From assembly GCF_003855255.1 (NCBI RefSeq), contig NZ_CP034072.1, positions 3,092,727 through 3,156,726 on the forward strand: a stretch of DNA of 64,000 bases, in the 5' to 3' direction. This document shows positions 17,240 to 25,082 of the stretch, in pieces; position 1 is the stretch's first letter; every line of letters begins with the position of its first letter. Source of the DNA: Mycolicibacterium nivoides (GTDB lineage Bacteria; Actinomycetota; Actinomycetes; Mycobacteriales; Mycobacteriaceae). The notes below the pieces were generated by a model. That model did not search any database, was not told where the DNA came from, and worked only from the letters and a program-made list of their open reading frames with translations. The position numbers and the translations under genes were made by a program.

Positions 17240-18658
17240 ATGACTGAGAACGGTTCGGAAGCCGGACTGCACTACCGGGAAATCTGCGAGCTGGTCGACA
17301 TGCTGGCCGCCGGCGACGTCACCGCACGGCAACTGACCCAGCTGACCCTCGACCGGATCGCCACAGTGGACCAGCGCCTGGGGTCCTACGCCTTCGTCGC
17401 ACCGGACGAGGCCCTGACCCAGGCCGACCAGTCCGACGAGCGCCGCAAAGCCGGGACGACGCGCGGCCCGCTGGACGGTATTCCATTGGCCATCAAGGAT
17501 ATTTACGACAAGGCCGGATGGCGCACCGAGGCCGGGATGTCCGTTCGGGCCGGGCAGGTGGCCGACAGCTCCGCGACGGTCGTCGAACGGCTGGAGCAGG
17601 CCGGCGCCGTCATCGTCGGCAAGGTACACACCACCGAGGGCGTGTACACCGAGCACACACCCCCGTTCAAGGCGCCACTCAACCCCTGGGACCCGAATCG
17701 CTGGGTCGGAGTGTCCTCGAGTGGCAGCGGGGTGGCCCCGGTGGCCGGGTTGTGTTTCGGGGCTCTGGGCTCTGATACCGGCGGATCGATCCGGATGCCT
17801 TCGGCCTCCAACGGGGCAACCGGGCTGAAACCGACGTGGGGCCGGGTGAGTCGGGCCGGCGTCGTCGAACTCGCGGCGACGCTCGATCACGTGGGACCGA
17901 TCTGCCGTTCGGCCCGCGACGCCGGACTGGTGTTGGGCGCCATCGCCGGCGCGGACCCTCGGGATCCGACCGCCGCGCTGCGGCCGGTACCCCAATTCGA
18001 TACCCAGCCGCCGGCGTCGCTGAGCGGGGTCCGGATCGGTATCGACCCGGAGTGGAGCTATCGCGAGGTCAGCATCGACGTCGAGAAGGCCCACCGCGAA
18101 GCCGAGCAGGCGCTGCGGGATCTGGGTGCCGAGCTCGTCCCGATCACCCTGCCCGATCCGACCGAGGCCATCACCGACTGGTTCGGCGTGTGCGCGGTGC
18201 AGACCGCCCGTGCGCACCGCGGGCTGTATCCGGAACACAAGGACAGCTACGGGCCGGCCCTCAGTGAACTGATCGATCGCGGAATTGCCATGTCCGGCAT
18301 CGAATATGACGAACTGTTGCAGCGGCGGCTGAAGTTCAAGGGTCAGATGGAGGCGGCGCTGGCGCGGGTGGATTCGGTGCTGATCCCGGCGATGTCCTTC
18401 ATCGCCCCACCGGTCGAAAAGATGATCCGAATGGATGAGGAGACCACCGCGGGGGTGCACCGATTCACGGTGCCGTTCACCCTGTCACAACTGCCAACCA
18501 TCACCTTCCCCGGCGGTTTCACCACCACAGAAGCCGGCCGTCTCTTCCCGGTCGGCCTGCAGATGGTCGGGAGCGCATTCGAGGAGCGCCGGCTTGTCGA
18601 CATCGTCGGCGCCTTCCAGGCAGCCACACCGTGGAACAAGGAGCATCCCGCGGTGTGA
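17240..18658 (+). CDS. amidase-signature family hydrolase
   Basis: The protein has 472 residues from the ATG at 17240, which has AGGAGA 7 bases upstream. The Ser-cisSer-Lys triad of the amidase signature family is complete: Lys in PLAIKDIYD, cis-Ser in VSSSGSGV and the nucleophile Ser in GSDTGGSIR. It hydrolyses an amide C-N bond with release of ammonia; the substrate is unknown. GatA is an alternative, but no gatB or gatC is nearby and the catabolic context argues against it. The gene ends 4 bases from the convergent lysR gene. Confidence 0.92.
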   Translation: MTENGSEAGLHYREICELVDMLAAGDVTARQLTQLTLDRIATVDQRLGSYAFVAPDEALTQADQSDERRKAGTTRGPLDGIPLAIKDIYDKAGWRTEAGMSVRAGQVADSSATVVERLEQAGAVIVGKVHTTEGVYTEHTPPFKAPLNPWDPNRWVGVSSSGSGVAPVAGLCFGALGSDTGGSIRMPSASNGATGLKPTWGRVSRAGVVELAATLDHVGPICRSARDAGLVLGAIAGADPRDPTAALRPVPQFDTQPPASLSGVRIGIDPEWSYREVSIDVEKAHREAEQALRDLGAELVPITLPDPTEAITDWFGVCAVQTARAHRGLYPEHKDSYGPALSELIDRGIAMSGIEYDELLQRRLKFKGQMEAALARVDSVLIPAMSFIAPPVEKMIRMDEETTAGVHRFTVPFTLSQLPTITFPGGFTTTEAGRLFPVGLQMVGSAFEERRLVDIVGAFQAATPWNKEHPAV

Positions 18659-18662
18659 CGGC

Positions 18663-19559
18663 TCACCAATCGGCTTGGGCGAGGTACGGGCTGGCCGCCA
18701 CCGTGGAACGCAGGAACTGCGCGACGGCCCGTACCCGCCCGAGCTGCTGCATTTCCCGCGGGATGACCATCCAGTAGTTGCGTCGCGCCGAGAACTTCTC
18801 CGGCAGAACCACTTCCAGCGCGTCGTCGGGTTCACCGAGGTATTCCGGCAGGGGCGCGATGCCGAGCCCGCTGCGCGCCGCGGTCCAGTGGCCGGTGATG
18901 TTGTTGGTCTGGACCACGACCCGCTGCTTGTGCGGCAGCGATTCCAGGATCCGCAGCGGCGCCACGTCGAGCAGGGCGTCGATGTACCAGACCAGGGTGT
19001 GTTCCGTGAGATCGGCAAGCTCGGCGATCGGTGGCGCAGCGCGCAGGTACTCCGGTGCGGCGTAGAGCCGCAGGTCGTACCCGGCCAGGTGGTGCACATG
19101 GACCGCGCGCGGTGACGGCTGTTCGAGCGTGACCGCGATGTCGAAGTGACGGGCGGACAGCGACCCGTGTTCGGTCGCGGTGACCAGTTCGACATCGAGA
19201 TGAGGATGCGCCCGTCGTAGTTCGACGAGTCGCGGTGCCACGACGAAGGCACCGAACCCGTCCGGAGTCACCATTCGCACCGTGCCGGTGAGCGGGCCGG
19301 CCGTGGAGGTTCGCGCGTCATACGCGGCGACGACAGCCGATTCCACCGACTCCGCGCGTGGCAGCAGATCCGCGCCGGCCTCGGTGAGGTGCCACCCTCC
19401 CGGGGAGCGGTCGAAAAGCCTTTCCCCGAAGGTCTTTTCCAGTGCGGTGATGCGCCGGCCAACCGTGGTGTGGTCCACCCCCAGATTGCGAGCGGCCTCA
19501 TTGAGCCGGCCCGTACGCGCCACTTCCAGGAAGAAGCGCAGGTTGTCGGCGCTGAACAT
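18663..19559 (-). CDS. LysR-type transcriptional regulator
   Basis: The protein has 298 residues, a standard LysR length, from the ATG at 19559. An N-terminal helix-turn-helix (FLEVARTGRLNEAARNLGV then TTVGRRITALEKTFGERLF) is followed by a periplasmic-binding-protein-like effector domain. It is divergent from the alcohol dehydrogenase gene, and a palindrome GTGCA-N4-TGCAC lies 17 bases upstream of its start. The same palindrome lies upstream of the permease. It therefore probably controls both transcription units and itself. The open frame extends 27 codons upstream, but through the operator, so the shorter start is chosen. Confidence 0.93.
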   Translation of the reverse strand: MFSADNLRFFLEVARTGRLNEAARNLGVDHTTVGRRITALEKTFGERLFDRSPGGWHLTEAGADLLPRAESVESAVVAAYDARTSTAGPLTGTVRMVTPDGFGAFVVAPRLVELRRAHPHLDVELVTATEHGSLSARHFDIAVTLEQPSPRAVHVHHLAGYDLRLYAAPEYLRAAPPIAELADLTEHTLVWYIDALLDVAPLRILESLPHKQRVVVQTNNITGHWTAARSGLGIAPLPEYLGEPDDALEVVLPEKFSARRNYWMVIPREMQQLGRVRAVAQFLRSTVAASPYLAQADW

Positions 19560-19575
19560 GGCCAACAACCTACAC

Positions 19576-19639
19576 GTGCAAATGTGCACGCGCATGTGCG
19601 CCATTGGCCGTTGACTGGTGCACGAATAAGCAGTGAGCA
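19576..19639 (+). promoter_or_regulatory. LysR-type operator plus promoter of the alcohol dehydrogenase gene
   Basis: GTGCA-AATG-TGCAC at 19576-19589 is a perfect inverted repeat, followed by a GCGCA-TG-TGCGC palindrome, a -35 box TTGACT at 19611-19616, 17 bases of spacer and TGAGCA at 19634-19639. Spacing is identical to that of the permease promoter. It also lies directly upstream of the divergent lysR start, so autoregulation is likely. Confidence 0.7.
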
Positions 19640-19739
19640 TGGTTCATGGCGTGAGCCACTCAGCTACCCGTACCGAGATCGCCTCACATTCAGGTGATCT
19701 CAACCACAGCCACTCCCAAACCACCGTGAGGACGGATCC

Positions 19740-20897
19740 ATGACTGTCAACATCGCGCTTCCCCGTTTCGCCAAAATCGGCGCCGGATCGGTCGAAGACC
19801 TCGGATCGGTCATCACCCAGCTCAACATCCAAAGACCGCTGCTGGTGACCGACAGGTTCCTCACCGAGAACGGTCAAGCCGAACGGCTCGTCAAGACCAT
19901 GCAAGCCGCGGGAGCCGACGTCGCCGTGTTCTCCGAGACCGTGCCCGACCCGACGGCGGCCTCGCTCACCGCGGGTGTGGAGCTCGCTCGCACCCACAAC
20001 GCCGACGGCGTCATCGGTTTCGGCGGCGGCAGCCCGATGGACACTGCCAAGGCGTTGGCCGTGCTGTCGGCCACCGGCGAGAGCATCACGTCGTACAAGG
20101 CACCGAGCAGCTACTCCGGGCCTGCACTTCCGATCGTCGCGGTGCCGACCACCGCTGGAAGCGGATCGGAAGCAACACAATTCACCGTCGTCACCGACGG
20201 TGACACCGACGAGAAGATGCTCTGCCCCGGCCTATCGTTCCTCCCGATCGCCATCGTGGTGGACTTCGAGCTGACCGTGTCCATGCCGGCCCGCCTGACC
20301 GCCGATACCGGGGTCGACGCGCTGACCCACGCCATCGAGGCGTATGTGAGCCGACGCGCCAGCCGGTTCACCGATGCCCTGGCCTTGGCGGCGATGACGT
20401 CGATTTCGCGGCACCTGCGACGGGCCTACGCCGACGGGGCCGACCGCGAAGCGCGCGAAGCCATGATGTTGGCCTCGACTCAGGCGGGCATGGCGTTCTC
20501 GAACTCCAGCGTCGCGCTGGTGCACGGCATGAGCCGGCCCATCGGCGGTCACTTCCACGTCGCACACGGTCTGTCCAACGCCATGCTGCTGCCCGCGGTC
20601 ACCAAGTTCTCGATCGACTCGGCGGTCGAACGGTATGCCGACTGCGCCCGGGCGATGGGTGTGGTCGCGCCAGCTACCGAGGACCGCCATGCCGCCGACG
20701 CGTTGGTGGCCGAGCTCGAGCAGCTCTGTGCCGATGTCGAGGTGCCGACGCCCCGGGCCTACGGCATCGACCAGGCCGAATGGGAGGCGCGCCTGGAGAC
20801 CATGGCGGCTCAAGCGTTGGCATCCGGGTCGCCGAACAACAACCCACGGATTCCGACTCAGGAGGAGATCGTGGAGCTCTACCGCGAGATCTACTGA
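19740..20897 (+). CDS. iron-containing (group III) alcohol dehydrogenase
   Basis: The protein has 385 residues, normal for the family. The dinucleotide loop is GFGGGSPMDTAK, and metal ligands are seen in DTGVDALTHAIEAY (Asp, His) and in GMSRPIGGHFHVAHGLSNA (two His). It would oxidise an alcohol or reduce an aldehyde or ketoacid with NAD(P). It shares operator and promoter with the permease-amidase operon, so it probably handles the carbon skeleton left after amide hydrolysis. That pathway is inference; 1,2-propanediol-type or maleylacetate-type substrates are also possible. Confidence 0.92.
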   Translation: MTVNIALPRFAKIGAGSVEDLGSVITQLNIQRPLLVTDRFLTENGQAERLVKTMQAAGADVAVFSETVPDPTAASLTAGVELARTHNADGVIGFGGGSPMDTAKALAVLSATGESITSYKAPSSYSGPALPIVAVPTTAGSGSEATQFTVVTDGDTDEKMLCPGLSFLPIAIVVDFELTVSMPARLTADTGVDALTHAIEAYVSRRASRFTDALALAAMTSISRHLRRAYADGADREAREAMMLASTQAGMAFSNSSVALVHGMSRPIGGHFHVAHGLSNAMLLPAVTKFSIDSAVERYADCARAMGVVAPATEDRHAADALVAELEQLCADVEVPTPRAYGIDQAEWEARLETMAAQALASGSPNNNPRIPTQEEIVELYREIY

Positions 20898-20904
20898 GTC
20901 CGAG

Positions 20905-23223
20905 TCACTGACCCGTCAGCGCCTCGGTTGCGGGTCCGAGATCGAGGAAGACCGTTTCGCCGTTGGCGTCGTCGAGCCCGTCGTTGTCGGTAACGACGTA
21001 CAGGTTCTGATTTCCGGCGATCGCGACGCCTTCGACCTTCTCCTGCACATAACCGTTGGTGGCCTGCAGATCCGGAACCAGGTTGCGGGCCAGCGTCTTC
21101 GGCAGGGTTTGCAGGTTGCCTGCCCCCGCGCTCTCGGGGATCGCGACCCGGTACAGCGCTTTCAGTCGCGCGTCGGGCCCGTTGAGCTTGTCGCGTTCGA
21201 GGATCAGCAATTCGCCGTTGTGGACGGAGATTTCGGAGATGCCGATCCAGTCGTCCTTGGTGCTGGTGGAGTCGAGCTGGTAGCCGAACCATTCCCACTT
21301 GTCGCCCTCCGGCGTGTAGCGCCCGATGCGGACCACGCCCTTCGGATCGGACTTGAGTTCGCGCTGCAGCGCGAGCCAAGTGGCGTTCCCGGCGCTACTC
21401 GACTGGAAGGCAACGCCTTCGAGCCCGTTGCTGCCGAGTTGTGCCGCAATGTCCTTGGGCAGCGGCATCCGCTTCTCGATCTTGCCGTCGGCGGCAACAT
21501 AGACGAGCTGGTTACCGGGCCCGTCTTCGCCTTCCACCGCCAGGACGAAGCCGCCGTCGGGGCGGGCTGAAATGCCTTCGGTGTCGAGGGTGACGGGCTT
21601 GCCGTCTTCGGTGATCGGCAGTTCGGTGTCGATCACGGCCGGCTTCTGGGCCACGTCCACGCCGAGGATGCGGGCCGGGCCGTAGGCGATATCGGTGGCG
21701 GTGTAGAGCCGGTTGGGGTCCTTCGGGTCCGCAGAGAGTGCGCCGAGCGCGCCCCATCCGATCGGCTTTCCGTCTCTATCGGCTGAGACGATCGATGGAA
21801 AGCTCGGTTTGCCTGTAGTGGCGAAGGATTCGCCGTAGCCGTACAGGCTGACCGAGGCCCTCACTTTGGCTTCGGCGTCGTCGGCCTCTGACGAGATGGC
21901 CAGCAGGTTGCGCGACGGGATCGGCAGAACGCCTTCGGGGCCTGGCGTGGTCGGCAGGATCTGCCGGAACTCCGGCGCCTTGGGGTTACTGACGTCATAG
22001 ACGGCGACGAAGTTGCTGCGTTCGGAGGCGATCAGCGCGGTCGGGTGACCGTCAATAGTGGTGACGGCCAGGCCTTCCGGCTCCGGTCCCTTGGACTCGG
22101 CTCGTCCCTCGATGTGCAGGCCGGTGCGCACCGCGAGCTGTTCGAGGGAGTTTCCGGCATCCCAGGTGACCTCGCCAGTTCTCGCGTCGAAGATCGTCCA
22201 CCCGCGGGTGCCGCCCTTCCAGTCGCCTTCGTTGGCAGTGGCGAAGTGGTCATCACCTATCCAGCCGATGGCATCGGGTTCGCGCGGGGTGTCAGGGATC
22301 GAGCCGGTCTGGTCGATCGCGCCGTCTTCTTTGGTGTCGATGCCCTCGACGGATTGGTTTCCGGCGCTGAAGATCTTCTGCACTGTGCCGGTGCGGCCGT
22401 CGATGACGGCGATGCCGTTGTTCTCCTGCAGGGTCACCGCGACCTGGCCGCGGGAGTTGATGCTGACGTACTCGGGTTCGAGATCTTCGGGGGTATCGAG
22501 GCCGGCTTTTCGCGCCGCTTCCACATCGAAGTCGACCCTGCGGGGCGTCCAGGTGTTCGGGGCACCCGTGAGGTCGATCAGTTGCACGAACCCGGTCGGC
22601 GGCTGGGGAAGGTCGCCTTCCTCCTTGCCGGGCGGGGTGAACTCCTCGTTCCGCTGGTTTTCCATCGCGATCGCGGCGAAGGTGCCGTCAGGGCTGATGG
22701 CGATCGAGTCGGGCTGGCCACCCAGGTCGATGCTGTGCACGCGGGTTCGGTCGCTGGTCCGGACGATGTCGACGCGCCCGGTTGGATGGGCGAAGTCACC
22801 GCCGGTGGTGTCGACGACGACGAGGACGTGGTCATTGACCGCCGCCACCGAGGTGGGCTGGTCATCCTTGTGCCCCAGCTCCGCGAGGGAAAGCGTGCCT
22901 TTACCAACGGGTTTGGCGGGGTCAGTGATATCGAGGAAGCCGATGCGCTTGGCGGCGGCGTCGGTGTAGATGAGCGTGTTGCCGTCGGGTGTGACGGTCG
23001 AGATCTCGGCGACGGTCTCTTTGTCGACCGGATCCTCAGCAGGTCTGTTGAGGTACACCGGGTAGGTGGCGGTGCGGTGGTAGCTCTCTTGGGCTGGGAG
23101 GTTCCAGTCGATCGGCGACGTCGCCTTCGGGGTCTCCCCTGGCTTCTTGCCCTCGGTGGAGCAGCCCGCCAGGATCAGTGCTGCCGTCGTGGTCACTGCC
23201 GCGGCCGCTCTCGCCCGTGTCAT
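20905..23223 (-). CDS. lipoprotein of the phytase-like esterase family
   Basis: The protein has 772 residues. The signal peptide ends in LILAGC, a lipobox. The mature part is a repeated beta-propeller (choice-of-anchor type WD-like blades such as GQPDSIAISPDGTFAAIAME), followed by a C-terminal phytase-like/esterase-like segment (LDTEGISARPDGGFVLAVE, GLEGVAF, KVEGVAIAGNQNLYVVTDND) rich in acidic loops that may bind calcium. It is predicted to act outside the membrane, perhaps on phosphate esters. It converges on the alcohol dehydrogenase gene with 7 bases between stops. Confidence 0.85.
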   Translation of the reverse strand: MTRARAAAAVTTTAALILAGCSTEGKKPGETPKATSPIDWNLPAQESYHRTATYPVYLNRPAEDPVDKETVAEISTVTPDGNTLIYTDAAAKRIGFLDITDPAKPVGKGTLSLAELGHKDDQPTSVAAVNDHVLVVVDTTGGDFAHPTGRVDIVRTSDRTRVHSIDLGGQPDSIAISPDGTFAAIAMENQRNEEFTPPGKEEGDLPQPPTGFVQLIDLTGAPNTWTPRRVDFDVEAARKAGLDTPEDLEPEYVSINSRGQVAVTLQENNGIAVIDGRTGTVQKIFSAGNQSVEGIDTKEDGAIDQTGSIPDTPREPDAIGWIGDDHFATANEGDWKGGTRGWTIFDARTGEVTWDAGNSLEQLAVRTGLHIEGRAESKGPEPEGLAVTTIDGHPTALIASERSNFVAVYDVSNPKAPEFRQILPTTPGPEGVLPIPSRNLLAISSEADDAEAKVRASVSLYGYGESFATTGKPSFPSIVSADRDGKPIGWGALGALSADPKDPNRLYTATDIAYGPARILGVDVAQKPAVIDTELPITEDGKPVTLDTEGISARPDGGFVLAVEGEDGPGNQLVYVAADGKIEKRMPLPKDIAAQLGSNGLEGVAFQSSSAGNATWLALQRELKSDPKGVVRIGRYTPEGDKWEWFGYQLDSTSTKDDWIGISEISVHNGELLILERDKLNGPDARLKALYRVAIPESAGAGNLQTLPKTLARNLVPDLQATNGYVQEKVEGVAIAGNQNLYVVTDNDGLDDANGETVFLDLGPATEALTGQ

Positions 23224-23327
23224 TCGCCACCCTCTTCAGTTGTGCCGGTGAGTCGGACGAGCTTGGCGCGTACAGGTGACTGACAGGGAGTTCGCAGGTG
23301 AACGGACGGCGACGTTCTCCGCGGCGG

Positions 23328-23726
23328 TTACAGCGGCGTCGAGAGCGGGCCGAGCACCTGGCACTGCGGGGCGATCTCCGCGATGCCCATCCACCCACCG
23401 CATCCCCGGCCGGTGGATACATAGGTCGCTCCGGGCCGGAACGGCGTCAGCACCTGCGCCGGTTGGGCTCCCCTGCCCTGATTGCATTGGATGGGTGAGG
23501 CGTTGTCCTGACGCTGCACGCAGGCCACGCTGAAGCGGGGGTTTGCCGGCGCTCCACACGCGTCCGGCGAGACGATCACGCTGACCATGTCGGCGCCATC
23601 GACGTGAACGACGGCCGGCGGCGACAGCGTGAAAGCGCAGGGTGGTGCTGGTTCGGCGTGGGCGGGTGTCGCGATCGCGCCCGCGATCACGATTCCTGAC
23701 AACAGCACCAAAATGGCCCGAGCCAT
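23328..23726 (-). CDS. small secreted Cys-containing protein
   Basis: The protein has 132 residues. A signal peptide with an AHA-type cleavage site (about residue 24) is followed by a mature domain with six Cys residues, probably three disulfides. No known domain is recognised. It lies 104 bases upstream of the phytase-like lipoprotein gene and in the same direction, so both may serve the cell surface. Confidence 0.75.
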   Translation of the reverse strand: MARAILVLLSGIVIAGAIATPAHAEPAPPCAFTLSPPAVVHVDGADMVSVIVSPDACGAPANPRFSVACVQRQDNASPIQCNQGRGAQPAQVLTPFRPGATYVSTGRGCGGWMGIAEIAPQCQVLGPLSTPL

Positions 23727-23798
23727 GTGGGGAGTTTAGTTCAGTTCCGGTGCGGTCGAGATCTAAATGCGCATGTCACGGGGCAGATCAATCGCCGG

Positions 23799-24758
23799 TT
23801 ACTCGGCCGGCCGCCCACCGACAACAGCGTGAATGCGTCCCTGCGGGTAGGGCAGGTCGATGCCGTTCTCGTCGTAAGCGCGCAAGATCTCTCGACGGAG
23901 CTTGCGCTGCACGGACCATTGCGCGTTCGGCCGGGTCTTTAGCGTCATCCGCAACGTGAGCTGGTCCGCAGTCAGCGACTGCACACCGAGCATCTCCGGT
24001 TCACCGATGACCTTGCCTGCCATCGACGGATCGGCGACGACTTCATGGGCGGCTTCGACGGCCACCTGCTCGGCGCGGTCTACATCCGCGGTCAGCGAGA
24101 CAGGCACCTCGATCCGAGCGACGGCGTAGTCCTGGCTCATGTTCCCGACGCGCGCGATCTCACCGTTGCGGACGTACCAGAGCGTGCCGTCGATGTCGCG
24201 GACCGTGGTGATCCGCAGCCCGACGCTCTGCACCTCCCCGGACACCTCGCCCAGGTCGACGTTGTCGCCGACGCCGTACTGGTCCTCCAGCAGCATGAAC
24301 ACGCCGCTGACGAAATCGCGGACCAGGTTCTGCGCGCCGAAGCCGATTGCGAGGCCGACCACACCGGCTGAGGCGATGAACGGCGCGATGTTGACCCCGA
24401 GCACGCTGAGGATCGCCAGCACGACCCAAACCAGCAGCACGATGGACGTCGTGGACTTCAGGACCGATCCGATCGTCTGGGCGCGTTGCTGGCGGCGTTC
24501 AGCTGCCCGAATGCCGTTGGTCGTCGCCGAGGCCCGGTCGCGCAAATAGCGCAGCAGTGGAGGCTTTTTCGCTTGCCCTTCCAGCTCTGTGCTACTGGAC
24601 TTCTTGGGCCTGCCGGTGGTCGCGCGGTCGATCATCCGATGCAGCAAATACCGAATGATTAACGCAACGACGATGTACGCCACGACTCGAACCGGGACCT
24701 CGATGAGCCAATGGCGATTGGTATCAGTCCATTCGAAAGCCAGGTTGTACACAGCCAT
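23799..24758 (-). CDS. MscS-type mechanosensitive channel
   Basis: The protein has 319 residues from the ATG at 24758; the open frame extends further, but without homology. Membrane helices are seen at about residues 20-38, 96-116 and 120-145. The pore-lining helix and beta-domain signature is clear: VGLAIGFGAQNLVRDF, then LEDQYGVGDNVDLG and NGEIARVGNMSQ. It would open on membrane tension and release solutes during osmotic downshock. An AT-richer 324-base intergenic region separates it from the divergent OPT transporter. Confidence 0.93.
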   Translation of the reverse strand: MAVYNLAFEWTDTNRHWLIEVPVRVVAYIVVALIIRYLLHRMIDRATTGRPKKSSSTELEGQAKKPPLLRYLRDRASATTNGIRAAERRQQRAQTIGSVLKSTTSIVLLVWVVLAILSVLGVNIAPFIASAGVVGLAIGFGAQNLVRDFVSGVFMLLEDQYGVGDNVDLGEVSGEVQSVGLRITTVRDIDGTLWYVRNGEIARVGNMSQDYAVARIEVPVSLTADVDRAEQVAVEAAHEVVADPSMAGKVIGEPEMLGVQSLTADQLTLRMTLKTRPNAQWSVQRKLRREILRAYDENGIDLPYPQGRIHAVVGGRPAE

Positions 24759-25082
24759 ATTTTCGACCGTACGGCAGAACTGACGTAAGCGTCGAATGCG
24801 CGGAGGCGGCTCGCGTGCCTGTACGACCAATTCGCTTTTGCGATAAGCATTTTCGTGCTGCACAAATACGAGCAGACCCCGCGCTACACGAAAAAGCTGG
24901 TCAGCGGCCATCAGAAGCCCGTTGTCGCAGTACGCCGCCGGATTGCCCAGACCGTTGAATTCACCCGTGTCTGTGAGCCGATCACACAGCGATACCGCCG
25001 CCGAGTACTTACCGTGTATTCACCGAATCGTCGGGTTCGCAGGGACCGGCGTGCAAGCAGCAGCAACCGAGAGGATGCCGAG
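24759..25082. other. 324-base divergent intergenic region
   Basis: It lies between the starts of the channel gene and the OPT transporter gene and must hold the promoters of both. I see no gene, no strong palindrome and no promoter pair good enough to name. Confidence 0.4.
25070..25075 (+). promoter_or_regulatory. Shine-Dalgarno that decides the TTG start of the OPT gene
   Basis: AGAGGA lies 7 bases before TTG at 25083. The first residues after this TTG (AIETPTTPTLRELTLRG) match the start of the family, while the 76 codons upstream look non-coding. Confidence 0.6.
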
